Below are positions 1 to 9,614 of a DNA stretch of 47,905 nucleotides, piece after piece (the stretch's first letter is position 1; every line of letters starts with the position of its first letter). The notes beneath the pieces are model-generated. The model saw only the letters and a list, made by a program, of their open reading frames with translations, had not been told where the DNA came from and ran no database searches. The DNA is from Candidatus Coprenecus merdipullorum (GTDB taxonomy: Bacteria; Bacteroidota; Bacteroidia; Bacteroidales; UBA932). The position numbers and the translations under genes were made by a program. The stretch lies in contig DWYD01000205.1 in assembly GCA_019118865.1 (NCBI GenBank), positions 1-47,905 on the forward strand. The letters are read 5' to 3'.

Positions 1-132
1 GGATATAGCAAAAGCCTTTGCAGACGAATACAGCCCGCTTACCTCAACTGACCTGACACTTGAATCATCTACAGCCTCACGAAGACTACCGATTCCATCA
101 CTTTTCAACAGTCCTTCTATTTTTCGGTTCAT
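1..132 (-). CDS. mfd: Probable transcription-repair coupling factor Mfd, N-terminal fragment
   Basis: An open frame runs from an ATG at 130-132 leftwards to the window edge, so only the first 44 residues are visible. They include a leucine-rich opening helix and the stretch VSGLYSSAKAFAIS. This resembles the first strand-plus-helix of the UvrB-like domain of Mfd, where a G-x-x-x-SA-K/R-A pattern is common. Mfd removes RNA polymerase stalled at DNA damage and recruits UvrA. The divergent neighbour ruvB is also a DNA-repair gene. The assignment rests on a short fragment; any protein with a similar N-terminus would fit, so it is tentative. Confidence 0.45.
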   Translation of the reverse strand, partial: MNRKIEGLLKSDGIGSLREAVDDSSVRSVEVSGLYSSAKAFAIS

Positions 133-411
133 AACTTTTCAATAAACCTGTTTATATTTTATGATAACTTTTTTTCTTTTTTTAAAAATTCCTTATACGG
201 AAATATGTTTTGATATTTCAAAATTATTACAAAACAAGTTTTAAAATTTTTTTAAAAAGTTTTCGACACCTTATCATCAACATTCAATCCGTGCAACAAA
301 TTTAAAACTATCAACTTTACATCGTTTATCAACATATCGACAGACATAAATAACAATCATTTCTTTTTTAAAAAGACTAATATTATATTTGTGTTCTTGT
401 TTACAAACGGT
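133..411. other. AT-rich divergent intergenic region between mfd-like gene and ruvB
   Basis: This 279-bp stretch is strongly AT-rich with several homopolymeric A/T runs and holds no convincing gene. It must contain promoters for both divergent genes. TAATTTTG on the minus strand (219-226) and TATATTTG on the plus strand (384-391) match the Bacteroidota -7 consensus TAnnTTTG. A single DnaA-box-like TTATCAACA lies at 326-334, one mismatch from TTATCCACA. One box is not enough to call an origin. Confidence 0.6.
384..391 (+). promoter_or_regulatory. Predicted -7 promoter element for ruvB
   Basis: TATATTTG matches the Bacteroidota primary sigma -7 motif TAnnTTTG. Transcription would start near 398, leaving a leader of roughly 14 nt before the ATG at 412. 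No clear -33 TTTG is seen. The element overlaps the GTG at 391, which argues that this GTG is not the start codon. Confidence 0.5.
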
Positions 412-1440
412 ATGAAGAACGAAGATTTCGATGCAAGGGCGCAAAGTTCGGCCAAAGATAGCGATTTTGAGGGAAAGATACGCCCCCAGGATTTCGGAGA
501 ATTCTCCGGACAGGATAAAATAATCGAGAATCTGAAGATTTTCGTGAAGGCAGCCCTGCTCCGCGGGGAAGCCCTGGACCATATTCTTCTTCACGGTCCT
601 CCAGGGTTGGGAAAGACTACATTGGCTCATATCGTAGCCAATGAGCTGGGAGTCAATATGAAAATAACTTCAGGGCCTATTCTGGACAAACCGGGTGACC
701 TTGCTGGTCTTCTGACAGGTCTTGAGGAGGGAGATGTTCTTTTTATTGATGAGATACACCGTCTTTCCCATGTAGTGGAGGAGTACCTGTATTCTGCTAT
801 GGAGGATTTTACTATCGATATCATGATCGATAAGGGACCAGGTGCCAGGTCAGTGCAGATAGGACTGAACCGTTTTACGCTGATAGGGGCAACTACGCGC
901 AGCGGTCTGATTACCTCTCCGTTGAGAGCCAGGTTCGGAATCACTGCGCATCTAGAGTACTATGATGCTGCAGTACTGCGCAATATCATAGTCCGCAGTG
1001 CTAAGATATTAAATATCGGGATAGAGGAGAGGGCTGCGATGGAGATAGCTATGCGCAGCAGGGGGACACCCCGTATTGCCAATTCTCTTCTGCGCAGAGT
1101 CAGGGACTTTGCCCAGGTCAAAGGTTCCGGATATATCGATGTGGAGATAGCGTCATTCGCATTGGATGCACTGAATATAGACAAGAGAGGACTTGATTCT
1201 ATAGACAACAAGATATTGAATACTATAATATTTAAATTTAAAGGCGGGCCTGTCGGTCTTGGAACTATAGCCACGGCAATAGGGGAGGATCCAGGCACAG
1301 TCGAGGAAGTCTATGAACCATATCTAATCAAAGAGGGTTTCATACATCGTACACCTAGGGGCAGGGAGGCCACTGATTTGGCTTACAGTCATCTTGGCGT
1401 GGATAAGTATGCACCTGACACTTTATTCAGGACATTATGA
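412..1440 (+). CDS. ruvB: Holliday junction branch migration DNA helicase RuvB
   Basis: RuvB is the hexameric AAA+ motor that drives Holliday-junction branch migration with RuvA (encoded here at 16182-16763). The 342-residue protein has the usual family length. Visible motifs are Walker A GPPGLGKT (residues 62-69), Walker B with DEIH, sensor GATTRSG, the arginine-finger segment PLRARFG, and a C-terminal winged-helix domain ending in RTPRGREAT. The ATG at 412 is preferred over the in-frame GTG at 391, because the latter lies inside the predicted promoter and adds non-conserved residues. The stop codon overlaps the next gene's ATG by 4 nt (ATGA), so translation of the glycosyltransferase is probably coupled. 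Confidence 0.97.
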   Translation: MKNEDFDARAQSSAKDSDFEGKIRPQDFGEFSGQDKIIENLKIFVKAALLRGEALDHILLHGPPGLGKTTLAHIVANELGVNMKITSGPILDKPGDLAGLLTGLEEGDVLFIDEIHRLSHVVEEYLYSAMEDFTIDIMIDKGPGARSVQIGLNRFTLIGATTRSGLITSPLRARFGITAHLEYYDAAVLRNIIVRSAKILNIGIEERAAMEIAMRSRGTPRIANSLLRRVRDFAQVKGSGYIDVEIASFALDALNIDKRGLDSIDNKILNTIIFKFKGGPVGLGTIATAIGEDPGTVEEVYEPYLIKEGFIHRTPRGREATDLAYSHLGVDKYAPDTLFRTL

Positions 1441-2549
1441 GAGTTTTGATGGTCGCGGATGCGCGCAGTGTACATACACGCAGATGGGCTGTGTCCCTGA
1501 GTAAATCGGGGGTGGAGATAATAGTGTTTTCTATATATCCGTCTCCGGACGATTTTTTTGAAAGTAATGGAATAAGGCTTGTTTTCTTTGATTTATTCAC
1601 CTACAAGGAGCTGGGCGCAGTGCGCTCTATAGTAGGAATGATTCGTAGTCACAGCGAAGCGGTATTCAGGCTTAAAGCTCTTATAAATGAAGTCAATCCG
1701 GATATACTTCATGCTCATTATGCTACAAGTTTCGGCCTTATAGCTGCCTTGACAGGATTTCATCCGTTCATATTATCTGTTTGGGGCAGTGATGTATACG
1801 AGTTTCCTGAGCTTTCGGCTATTAATCGTGAGTCAGTCAAATTCACAATGCGCCGTTGCGACAGGGTTCTTTCCACAAGTCATATTATGGCACGTAGAAC
1901 AGCTTTGTTCACTAACAGGCAGATAGATGTGACTCCATTTGGTGTGGATACTGGGCAATTTAGGAAAATACCTGTCAAGCAGGATAATACATTTGTAATA
2001 GGTAATGTCAAGACTCTTTCACCTAAATACGGTATAGATGTGCTTATCAGGGCGTTCAAGATAGTGAGGGACCGTAATGCTGATCTTGATACGGTACTTG
2101 TTATAGTGGGGGACGGTCCATGCAGGACAGAGTATGTGAAACTGACAGAGGAGCTGGGAATAGGGGAATATGTTAAATTTATGGGTAATGTTCCGAATAA
2201 CAGACTGTTTTGGTATTATAATACATTTTCAGTGTCTGTATCACTTTCTGACAGTGAAAGTTTCGGTGTAGTTGCAGTAGAAGCCATGGCATGCTGTTGT
2301 CCTGTAGTGGTATCTGACGCAGACGGTTTTACGGAGGTGGTGGAAGACGGTGTTACCGGTTTTATTGTACCGAAACGTAATCCTGAAGCCGCAGCGGCGG
2401 CGATTCAGAGATTTATAGATGATCCAGGGTTGAGGGAAAGAATGGGGGAGGCCGGACGTGCCCGTGTGAAGAAAATGTATGACTGGAATGCCAATGTTGC
2501 CGGAATGATCAATATTTATAAGGAAGTATGCGATGGCAGAAGATCTTAA
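1437..2549 (+). CDS. Glycosyltransferase family 4 protein
   Basis: This 370-residue cytoplasmic or membrane-associated enzyme is likely to transfer a sugar from a nucleotide donor to a growing surface polysaccharide. It has the two-Rossmann GT-B layout: an N-terminal acceptor half with HAHYATSFG and [11 protein letters not shown], and a C-terminal donor half with GDGP and the E-x7-E signature region [18 protein letters not shown] typical of retaining GT4 enzymes. It starts inside the ruvB stop (4-nt overlap) and overlaps the downstream flippase by 17 nt, so the three genes form one tightly packed unit. Donor and acceptor cannot be read from sequence. The pairing with a Wzx-like exporter suggests capsule, exopolysaccharide or O-antigen assembly. 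Confidence 0.88.
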   Translation: MRVLMVADARSVHTRRWAVSLSKSGVEIIVFSIYPSPDDFFESNGIRLVFFDLFTYKELGAVRSIVGMIRSHSEAVFRLKALINEVNPDILHAHYATSFGLIAALTGFHPFILSVWGSDVYEFPELSAINRESVKFTMRRCDRVLSTSHIMARRTALFTNRQIDVTPFGVDTGQFRKIPVKQDNTFVIGNVKTLSPKYGIDVLIRAFKIVRDRNADLDTVLVIVGDGPCRTEYVKLTEELGIGEYVKFMGNVPNNRLFWYYNTFSVSVSLSDSESFGVVAVEAMACCCPVVVSDADGFTEVVEDGVTGFIVPKRNPEAAAAAIQRFIDDPGLRERMGEAGRARVKKMYDWNANVAGMINIYKEVCDGRRS

Positions 2550-3987
2550 GAGCAAAGCGGCAAAAGGAGTAGGGTGGGGGTTTGCTGAAAATATTCTAGG
2601 TTCAGGTATTTTCGGTGTAGCCAATATCATACTTGCACACATCCTGTCGGTAGAGGATTTCGGCATAATAGGAATGACGGCTATTTTCCTCACTTTGTCC
2701 AATTCATTGGTTGATAGTGGATTTGCAAATGCACTGACACGTAAAAAAGAAGTTTCTCCTAAGGATTTGGATACAGTATTTTATTTCAATCTCGGTGTCA
2801 GTACTTTGTTGTATTTAATACTTTATCTAGCGGCTCCGCTGATATCCGGTTTTTTCGGTCAGGATATATTGGTCAGCGTTATTAGGATTTTAAGCCTTTC
2901 CCTTATAATCAACGCATTCGGAATAGTTCAGAAGATTATTTTATATCGCAGGATAGATTTCAGAACACAGGCCTGGATATCATTTGTATCATCACTTACG
3001 GCAGCTGTTGCGTCTATAGTATGCGCAGTCAGGGGAATGGGTTTATGGAGTCTGGTAATTCTCCAGCTTGTGAGGATGACTGTGAGCAGCATTCTTCTTT
3101 GGTGTGTATCTAAATGGCGCCCCGGTCTTGGATTCTCGACCGGCAGTTTCAAGGAGATGTTTTCCTTCGGCAGCCGGCTTTTAGTCACATCTGTTATGAG
3201 TACTGTGTGGGCTGAGATTTACTCTCTGATAATAGGTAAGGTTTATACTCCTTCAACTTTGGGTCTGTATTCCAGAGCAGAGAAGGTCAAGGCAATGTTT
3301 ACTACAAATATCGGAATGGTAATGCAGAGGGTATGCTACCCGGTTCTTTCAAAAGTCCAGGATGAGACTCAGAGACAGGTGCAGGTTTACCGCAAGGTAT
3401 TCAAGACTACGGTGCTGCTTTCTTTTACTGCAATTTTCGGATTGTGGGCGGTTGCAGAGCCTTTTATGGTTACTGTTTTCGGCCAACAGTGGCTACCGGC
3501 TGTAGGATATCTGAGATTATTGTGTTTTTCAGGATTATTCCTTCCTTTGATGCTCAGCTGTGTGAATGTCATCAATGCCGACGGGCGTTCCGATATCACT
3601 CTTATTCTTGAAATAGTTAAAACATGTCTGGGAGTCATTCCAGTGCTTTTCGGTATCTTCATGAGTGTGGAGGCCATGTTGTGGAGTATGATATTTACTT
3701 CTGCCATTCTTTACATCGTGCATGCATGGTATGTTTCCCGTATTATCCCCTATAGTGTTGGAAAACAGCTGGCGGATATATTTCCAACATTTCTTATTTC
3801 ATTATTTATGGCCTTGATTGTCAATCTTTTCAATTTGATTAATCTACCTCCTTGGCTGCTTCTCATTATTCAGGTTTCAATGGGCGCACTGATAGTTATC
3901 GTAATATATGAACTGCTGTACAAGAGCGATGAATACAGAGATATCCGCACTGAGTTACAAAAGTTTTGCATAAGTGCTAAAAAGTGA
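2533..3987 (+). CDS. Wzx-type lipopolysaccharide/polysaccharide flippase
   Basis: This 484-residue inner-membrane protein has about a dozen to fourteen hydrophobic segments. It resembles the MATE-like polysaccharide exporter family (RfbX/Wzx), which flips undecaprenyl-linked oligosaccharides to the periplasmic face. The N-terminus ([20 protein letters not shown], then LAHILSVEDFGIIGM) is typical: a short basic helix, then TM1, then the L-x-x-x-D-FG motif. The start ATG at 2533 lies inside the upstream GT4 gene (17-nt overlap), implying translational coupling. The next gene, frdA, begins 37 nt downstream. Confidence 0.9.
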   Translation: MAEDLKSKAAKGVGWGFAENILGSGIFGVANIILAHILSVEDFGIIGMTAIFLTLSNSLVDSGFANALTRKKEVSPKDLDTVFYFNLGVSTLLYLILYLAAPLISGFFGQDILVSVIRILSLSLIINAFGIVQKIILYRRIDFRTQAWISFVSSLTAAVASIVCAVRGMGLWSLVILQLVRMTVSSILLWCVSKWRPGLGFSTGSFKEMFSFGSRLLVTSVMSTVWAEIYSLIIGKVYTPSTLGLYSRAEKVKAMFTTNIGMVMQRVCYPVLSKVQDETQRQVQVYRKVFKTTVLLSFTAIFGLWAVAEPFMVTVFGQQWLPAVGYLRLLCFSGLFLPLMLSCVNVINADGRSDITLILEIVKTCLGVIPVLFGIFMSVEAMLWSMIFTSAILYIVHAWYVSRIIPYSVGKQLADIFPTFLISLFMALIVNLFNLINLPPWLLLIIQVSMGALIVIVIYELLYKSDEYRDIRTELQKFCISAKK

Positions 3988-4024
3988 GTAAAATTGCACC
4001 AAATTTTAATTCTATTGATACATT

Positions 4025-5971
4025 ATGGAGGATAAGTTAATTTCCAAAGTACCCGAAGGTCCTTTGGCTGAAAAATGGACAAAGCATAAAGCCGCAATCC
4101 GTGTAGTCAGCCCTGCCAATAAGAGAAAGCTCGACATTATCGTTATCGGCACAGGCCTCGGCGGTGCATCAGCCGCCGCCACTCTCGGTGAACTCGGTTA
4201 TAATGTTAAGATTTTCTGCATCAGCGACTCTCCCCGCCGCGCCCACTCTATCGCAGCCCAGGGAGGTATCAACGCCGCCAAGAACTATCAGAATGACAAT
4301 GACTCAGTGTACCGTCTCTTCTATGACACCATCAAGGGAGGCGACTACCGCAGCCGTGAGGCCAATGTCTATAGGCTTGCGGAGGTCAGCAATCTGATTA
4401 TCGACCAGTGCGTGGCACAGGGTGTTCCTTTCGCACGTGACTACGGCGGACTGCTTGACAACCGCTCCTTCGGAGGTGCTCAGGTAAGCCGTACTTTCTA
4501 TGCCCGCGGCCAAACCGGACAGCAGCTTCTCCTCGGTGCCTATGCATCTCTCAACCGTCAGATAGCAAAAGGTACTGTGAAATCTTATCCCCGTCATGAG
4601 ATGCTGGAGCTTGTAGTTATCAACGGCGAGGCCCGCGGTATCATTACACGTAATCTCGTTACCGGTGAAATCGAGCGTTTCGGAGCACATGCAGTAGTGC
4701 TGGCATCAGGTGGTTACGGAAATACTTATTTCCTCTCAACCAATGCTATGAACTCCAACGGCTCGGCCGCATGGCACTGCTACAAGAAAGGCGCATTTTT
4801 CGCCAATCCCTGCTTCGCCCAGATTCACCCCACATGTATCCCTGTACACGGTGACCAGCAGTCCAAGCTGACCCTAATGAGTGAATCCCTCCGTAATGAC
4901 GGACGTATCTGGGTTCCCAAGAAGATGGAGGATGTCAAGAAACTCCGTGCAAAGCAGATCAAGGGCTCTCAGATTCCTGAGGAGGACCGCGACTACTATC
5001 TTGAGCGCAGGTATCCCGCTTTCGGTAACCTCGTTCCCCGTGACGTGGCTTCCCGCGCCGCCAAGGAGAGATGTGATGCCGGATATGGTGTCAACGAGAC
5101 AGGTCTTGCAGTATTCCTCGATTTCTCATCAGCAATCAAGAGACTCGGAAAGGATGTCATCACGGCCCGTTACGGCAATCTCTTCCAGATGTACGAGAAG
5201 ATCACAGGCGTCAATCCTTACGAGGAGCCTATGATGATATATCCCGCCATCCACTATACAATGGGCGGTATCTGGGTAGACTACAACCTCCAGACCACCA
5301 TCCCCGGACTCTATGCCATCGGCGAGGCCAACTTCTCCGACCACGGCGGTAACCGTCTCGGTGCATCAGCCCTCATGCAGGGTCTGGCTGACGGATATTT
5401 CATCCTCCCTTACACCATCGGAGACTATCTCTCGCATAAGATACAGGAGCCCAAGGTCAACACCAACACTCCTGAATTCGACGAGGCGGAGAAAGCTGTC
5501 AAGGAGCGTATCAACTACTTCATCAACAACAAGGGTACACAGCCTGTTGACTACTATCACAAGAAGCTTGGACATATCATGTGGGAGAAAGTCGGCATGG
5601 CCCGTGACAAGAAGGGTCTCGAGGAGGCTATCAAGGAGATTCACGACCTTCACGCTGAGTATGTGAAGGACGTATATGTTCCCGGTTCCAATGATGAGTT
5701 CAACCAGGAGCTTGAGAAGGCTCTCCGTGTCGATGACTTCTTCGAAATCGGCGAGCTGATGGCCCGTGACGCTCTCAACCGCAACGAGTCCTGCGGCGGT
5801 CACTTCAGGGTAGAGATGCAGACAGCCGACGGTGAGACACTCCGTGATGACAAGAACTACCAGTATGTCAGCGCATGGGAGTATGCCGGCGAGGGCAAGG
5901 AGCCTATTTTCCACAAGGAAGACCTTGTATTTGAATTTGTTAAGCCTTCAACACGTAACTATAAAGACTAA
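4025..5971 (+). CDS. frdA: Fumarate reductase/succinate dehydrogenase flavoprotein subunit
   Basis: This FAD-linked subunit interconverts fumarate and succinate at the inner membrane. In anaerobic Bacteroidales it normally acts as a quinol:fumarate reductase. The 648-residue length is typical of the Bacteroidota form. Visible features are the dinucleotide motif GTGLGG (residues 42-47), the flavinylation histidine in [11 protein letters not shown] (H74), the active-site segment around QIHPTC (H268) and SESLRNDGR, and [10 protein letters not shown] plus [16 protein letters not shown] near the C-terminal FAD site. Codon use is strongly biased compared with the genes upstream, as expected for high expression. 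It is followed by frdB after 14 nt. The cytochrome b subunit gene, which precedes frdA in many Bacteroidales, is absent here; the upstream gene is a flippase. Confidence 0.96.
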   Translation: MEDKLISKVPEGPLAEKWTKHKAAIRVVSPANKRKLDIIVIGTGLGGASAAATLGELGYNVKIFCISDSPRRAHSIAAQGGINAAKNYQNDNDSVYRLFYDTIKGGDYRSREANVYRLAEVSNLIIDQCVAQGVPFARDYGGLLDNRSFGGAQVSRTFYARGQTGQQLLLGAYASLNRQIAKGTVKSYPRHEMLELVVINGEARGIITRNLVTGEIERFGAHAVVLASGGYGNTYFLSTNAMNSNGSAAWHCYKKGAFFANPCFAQIHPTCIPVHGDQQSKLTLMSESLRNDGRIWVPKKMEDVKKLRAKQIKGSQIPEEDRDYYLERRYPAFGNLVPRDVASRAAKERCDAGYGVNETGLAVFLDFSSAIKRLGKDVITARYGNLFQMYEKITGVNPYEEPMMIYPAIHYTMGGIWVDYNLQTTIPGLYAIGEANFSDHGGNRLGASALMQGLADGYFILPYTIGDYLSHKIQEPKVNTNTPEFDEAEKAVKERINYFINNKGTQPVDYYHKKLGHIMWEKVGMARDKKGLEEAIKEIHDLHAEYVKDVYVPGSNDEFNQELEKALRVDDFFEIGELMARDALNRNESCGGHFRVEMQTADGETLRDDKNYQYVSAWEYAGEGKEPIFHKEDLVFEFVKPSTRNYKD

Positions 5972-5979
5972 GGAGGGAT
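5972..5979 (+). promoter_or_regulatory. Strong Shine-Dalgarno sequence before frdB
   Basis: AGGAGGGA begins right after the frdA stop, about 7 nt upstream of the frdB ATG at 5986. Full-length Shine-Dalgarno sequences are uncommon in Bacteroidota, where starts more often rely on AT-rich leaders, so this one fits high expression within the frdAB transcript. Confidence 0.6.
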
Positions 5980-5985
5980 ATTATT

Positions 5986-6765
5986 ATGAATTTTACTTTG
6001 AAAGTGTGGCGTCAGCCTAACGCCAAGACAAAAGGACATTTCGAAACATATAAAGTGTCCAATATATCACCCGACACTTCGTTCCTCGAGATGCTCGATA
6101 TCCTCAACGATCAGCTGATACGTGAGGGCAATGACCCTGTTGCGGTAAACAAGGGTTGCAAGAATTCCGGTCCTATCGCATTTGACCACGACTGCCGTGA
6201 GGGTATCTGCGGTATGTGCTCGCTCTATATCAACGGTCATCCCCATGGGCCTGACAGTGAGATTACTACCTGCCAGCTGCACATGCGTAAGTTCAAGGAC
6301 GGTGATACCATCACTATCGAGCCCTGGAGAAGCGCCGGCTTCCCCATAATAAAGGACCTGGTAGTAAACAGAGGTGCTTTTGACAAGATCCTTCAGGCAG
6401 GCGGATTTATTTCTATAAACGCCGGATCTGCACAGGATGCAAATGCTATTCCCATTCCCAAAAACAAGGCTGACGAGAGTATGGATGCCGCGGCATGTGT
6501 CGGTTGCGGAGCTTGCGTAGCTACATGCAAGAACGGTTCCGCAATGCTTTTTGTCGCTGCCCGTGTCAGCTCGCTGGCCCTTCTGCCTCAGGGTCGTCCT
6601 GAGGCCGCACGCAGAGCAAAGGCAATGGTCGCAAAGATGGATGAGCTCGGATTCGGTGCCTGCACAAATACTCAGGCATGTCAGAGTGAATGTCCTAAAG
6701 GCATTACGGTCAGCCATATTGCCCGTCTCAACAGAGAGTTCCTCTGCGCAAAACTTAAGGATTAA
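5986..6765 (+). CDS. frdB: Fumarate reductase/succinate dehydrogenase iron-sulfur subunit
   Basis: FrdB carries electrons between FrdA and the membrane quinone site. The 259-residue protein shows all expected cluster ligands. The [2Fe-2S] ligands are C70, C75, C78 (CREGICGMC) and C96. The ferredoxin-like domain has [11 protein letters not shown] (C171, C174, C177, C181) and [12 protein letters not shown] (C226, C232, C236) for the [4Fe-4S] and third clusters. It lies 14 nt after frdA behind a strong ribosome-binding site, and 6 nt before an alpha/beta hydrolase gene. No membrane anchor subunit is encoded in the window. Confidence 0.96.
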   Translation: MNFTLKVWRQPNAKTKGHFETYKVSNISPDTSFLEMLDILNDQLIREGNDPVAVNKGCKNSGPIAFDHDCREGICGMCSLYINGHPHGPDSEITTCQLHMRKFKDGDTITIEPWRSAGFPIIKDLVVNRGAFDKILQAGGFISINAGSAQDANAIPIPKNKADESMDAAACVGCGACVATCKNGSAMLFVAARVSSLALLPQGRPEAARRAKAMVAKMDELGFGACTNTQACQSECPKGITVSHIARLNREFLCAKLKD

Positions 6766-6771
6766 CTGCGT

Positions 6772-7563
6772 ATGGAGTATTTTGTCACCTGCAATCGAAT
6801 TCCTGTTCATGTCTCCGAAACAGGAAACGGTGACAAGACCATAGTTTTACTGCATGGTTATCTGGAGACATTATACGTATGGGAAGATTTCAGGGCTTTG
6901 TTCCCTGAGTCTTCCCATATTATTTCTATTGACCTTCCAGGCCTTGGTTTGTCCGGAAGTCATCCTGAAATCAATACTATGCAGTTTGATGCGAAGGTCC
7001 TCGTGGATCTGCTTGACAGGCTTTCCGTAGAAAAGGCGGTTATAATCGGTCATTCGATGGGAGGTTATGTTGGACAAAGATTCCTTCGGGATTATCCAGA
7101 ACGTATTGAAGCATTGGTAAATGTAAATTCCATACCTTATGCCGATGATCCTGCCAGGAAGAATGACCGTGATAAGGAGATATCTTTTATTCTCAACGGA
7201 AAACTAGTCCAGCTTGCACAGATAGCAGTACCCAATATGTATGCCAAGGGTAATCTGCGCAAGTGCGATGAAAAAATCATGGAGACCCTGGAGATATGTG
7301 AGACCCATGATCCCGAGGGCGTCGCGGCAGTGGTTCGCGGTCTTGTCTGCCGTGATGACAATGTTCAGTTTCTTTCCTCTACTGAAGTTCCTGTAATGTT
7401 CGTATACGGCGATTCTGACGTTTATACGCCGCTTTCCGCCGTCGAACGTGTTATCTCAGATCTCCCCTCGTGCAAGCATGTTATTGTCCCTGGAACAGGG
7501 CATAATACCCATATAGAGGATCCGCAATCTCTCTACAGGCATGTCAGCTGTTTTATAAACTGA
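6772..7563 (+). CDS. Alpha/beta-fold hydrolase
   Basis: This 263-residue protein has the full alpha/beta-hydrolase signature: oxyanion-hole HGYLET near residue 28, the nucleophile elbow GHSMGG with S95, an acid in YGDSDVYTP (about D214) and the catalytic histidine in GTGHNTHIED (H244). There is no signal peptide, so it should be cytoplasmic. The substrate cannot be predicted; esterase, lipase-like and C-C hydrolase activities all occur in this fold. It starts 6 nt after frdB and is probably co-transcribed with frdAB, although its codon use is less biased, suggesting weaker expression. It converges with hflX, leaving only about 9 nt between the ends. Confidence 0.88.
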   Translation: MEYFVTCNRIPVHVSETGNGDKTIVLLHGYLETLYVWEDFRALFPESSHIISIDLPGLGLSGSHPEINTMQFDAKVLVDLLDRLSVEKAVIIGHSMGGYVGQRFLRDYPERIEALVNVNSIPYADDPARKNDRDKEISFILNGKLVQLAQIAVPNMYAKGNLRKCDEKIMETLEICETHDPEGVAAVVRGLVCRDDNVQFLSSTEVPVMFVYGDSDVYTPLSAVERVISDLPSCKHVIVPGTGHNTHIEDPQSLYRHVSCFIN

Positions 7564-7572
7564 AATCATGCA

Positions 7573-8757
7573 TCAGTAAAGCAGATTGTTGAAGGGATAC
7601 CGGCCTTCATGTATTGATTTCACCATTTCGTACAGGTCTTTTCTGAGCTTCTCTATGTTGATTCTCTGTTTTGCAGAGATGAAGATGCAGGCGGAGTTTT
7701 CTTTAGCCACCCACATTTTTTCTAGTCTTTCCAGAGGTATGTTCTCCGGTTTTTCCTCTTCAAAGTCATATTCGCTTTTTTCCTTGTAGTTATAAGCGTC
7801 AATTTTGTTGAATATCATGAAAATAGGCTTATCCTTTGCGCCTATGTCCATCAGTGTTTCGTTTACAGCATTGATTTGTTCCTCGAAATCAGGATGAGAT
7901 ATGTCTACCACATGAAGGAGAATATCTGCTTCGCGCACTTCGTCCAGTGTGCTTTTAAATGACTCTACCAGTTCCGTAGGGAGTTTCCTTATAAATCCTA
8001 CTGTATCCGACAAAAGGAATGGGACGTTCTCTATCACAACTTTCCTGACAGTAGTATCAAGAGTTGCGAACAGTTTGTTCTCTGCGAAAACATCGCTTTT
8101 AGACAGCAGATTCATCAGGGTGCTTTTGCCGGCATTGGTGTACCCTACGAGTGAGACTCTTACCAGTGAGCCTCTGTTCCCTCTCTGTGATGCCATTTGC
8201 TTGTCTATCTTCTTAAGTTGTTCTTTAAGAAGACTTATTTTATTGAGTATTATTCGCCTGTCTGTTTCTATCTGGCTTTCACCCGGTCCTCTCATACCAA
8301 TGCCGCCTCTCTGTCTTTCGAGATGTGTCCACATTCTTGTCAATCTGGGAAGCAGGTATTGATACTGAGCCAGTTCAACCTGTGTCTTGGCGTAGGCTGT
8401 CTTGGCTCTCTGGGCAAAGATATCCAGGATGAGATTTGTCCTGTCGAGAATCCTGCATCCCAGCTCTCTTTCAAGATTTCTCAGCTGAGATGGACTCAGT
8501 TCATCATCGAATATAACCAGTTTTATTTCGTGTTCTTCTATATATGCCTTAATTTCCTCAAGTTTGCCCGATCCTACGTAGGTCCTTGAGTTGGCTCTTT
8601 CCATTTTCTGGGTAAATCTTTTCTGGCTTTGTGCACCTGCAGTGAGGGCGAGGAACTCAAGTTCGTCTAGATTTTCTTTGATCCGTCTTTCGTCAGTTCC
8701 TTGTGGAATGACCGAGACAACTACAATTTTTTCTAATTCCTGTGATTCTGTTTTCAT
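7573..8757 (-). CDS. hflX: Ribosome-associated GTPase HflX
   Basis: HflX is a GTPase that binds the 50S subunit and can split stalled or hibernating ribosomes. The 394-residue protein has the family's N-terminal glycine-rich domain (TYVGSGKLEEI near residue 60), the linker RGGIGMRGPGESQIETDRR (about 150-168) and a G domain with G1 GYTNAGKS (205-212), a DTVGF G3 motif and NKID G4 motif near residue 313. The gene is preceded by the intrinsic terminator of the upstream tonB-like gene, so it likely has its own promoter or depends on readthrough. Confidence 0.95.
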   Translation of the reverse strand: MKTESQELEKIVVVSVIPQGTDERRIKENLDELEFLALTAGAQSQKRFTQKMERANSRTYVGSGKLEEIKAYIEEHEIKLVIFDDELSPSQLRNLERELGCRILDRTNLILDIFAQRAKTAYAKTQVELAQYQYLLPRLTRMWTHLERQRGGIGMRGPGESQIETDRRIILNKISLLKEQLKKIDKQMASQRGNRGSLVRVSLVGYTNAGKSTLMNLLSKSDVFAENKLFATLDTTVRKVVIENVPFLLSDTVGFIRKLPTELVESFKSTLDEVREADILLHVVDISHPDFEEQINAVNETLMDIGAKDKPIFMIFNKIDAYNYKEKSEYDFEEEKPENIPLERLEKMWVAKENSACIFISAKQRINIEKLRKDLYEMVKSIHEGRYPFNNLLY

Positions 8758-8768
8758 GCTATCTATCC

Positions 8769-8806
8769 AAAAAAATGAGGCTGACTCTTTTCAGGGACAG
8801 CCTCAT
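8769..8806 (-). terminator. Intrinsic terminator after tonB-like gene
   Basis: On the minus strand the 9-bp stem ATGAGGCTG / CAGCCTCAT (8798-8806 and 8775-8783) closes a 14-nt loop and is followed by a run of seven T. It lies 20 nt beyond the stop of the tonB-like gene and 12 nt before the hflX start. Confidence 0.9.
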
Positions 8807-8825
8807 CTAAGTCATTTAGACTATG

Positions 8826-9521
8826 TTAGTTTCTCAGCTGGAAATTAACAGGGAAAGTGTAGGTAACACGTACCGGCTTATCCCTCTGCATACCAGGCGA
8901 CCATTTGGGTGACATCGAAACTACCCTGATTGCTTCATTATCGAGTGCCGGGTCAACGCTTCTGAGTACCTTGATGTTGGTCAGGGATCCGTCAGTCTCA
9001 ATAGTAAACTGGAGGAAGACACGTCCTGATATGCCGTTCTCACGAGCGACTTCAGGGAACTCGATGCGCTGATGTACCCATTTAGTAAATTCGTTGGCAT
9101 CGCCTCCATTGAAGGTAGGCTTCTGTTCTACGATACTGAATGGAATGGGTGCTTCTTCAATGGTCTCTTCAGCAACCTCGGCTACATAGTCCATAATCTC
9201 TACGCCCAGATCTGCATCGTCCTCAAGACTGATAAAGAGGTCGGTGTCAACTACTACATCATCGTTTACGACCTCAATAACATCGGAAAGCTGAGGTATT
9301 GCAGGCTTTTCCGGGACTGGAGGAGGGGCTTCTGTCGTGATAGGTATTTCCTCGACCTCGATAGGTGCAGCTTCTTCCTGCTGAATGACTGACTCAGCTT
9401 TTTCGGAAGTGCTCCATTCGAAGGCGCAAAGTATTACGCCAAGGGCCACGATAAGACCTAACTCTCTGTAAAAGAGTTTTTTGGTCTCAAGATTAGCTTT
9501 AGGAGATTTTTTAACTTCCAT
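8826..9521 (-). CDS. TonB-family energy transducer
   Basis: This 231-residue protein has a short cytoplasmic N-terminus, one membrane anchor (LFYRELGLIVALGVILCAF, about 16-34), a proline- and acid-rich periplasmic linker (EEIPITTEAPPPVPEKPAIP), and a C-terminal TonB domain with the usual FPEVARENGISGRVFLQFTI and SPKWSPGMQRDKPVRVTYTFPVNF pattern. TonB proteins pass proton-motive energy to outer-membrane transporters. The linker carries E-rich stretches in place of the K/P repeats of enterobacterial TonB, a common Bacteroidota trait. No ExbB/ExbD or TonB-dependent receptor is present in the window. The gene ends in a strong terminator. Confidence 0.93.
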   Translation of the reverse strand: MEVKKSPKANLETKKLFYRELGLIVALGVILCAFEWSTSEKAESVIQQEEAAPIEVEEIPITTEAPPPVPEKPAIPQLSDVIEVVNDDVVVDTDLFISLEDDADLGVEIMDYVAEVAEETIEEAPIPFSIVEQKPTFNGGDANEFTKWVHQRIEFPEVARENGISGRVFLQFTIETDGSLTNIKVLRSVDPALDNEAIRVVSMSPKWSPGMQRDKPVRVTYTFPVNFQLRN

Positions 9522-9614
9522 CTTATTTGTGTTTTATCTAATTTTCCAACTGTAAAAGTAGGTATAATTTCTGAAATAACACAAAAATTGTTGAAAAATA
9601 TGTTAAAAACTTTG

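Noticed and set aside
326-334. DnaA-box-like TTATCAACA in an AT-rich region upstream of ruvB, as a possible origin
   Set aside because: Only one box with a mismatch was found; no cluster, no dnaA or dnaN nearby, so an origin cannot be supported despite the parS-like sites further on.
277-630. A 117-codon minus-strand frame at the start of ruvB
   Set aside because: It overlaps the ruvB start and the AT-rich promoter region and has no protein-like features.
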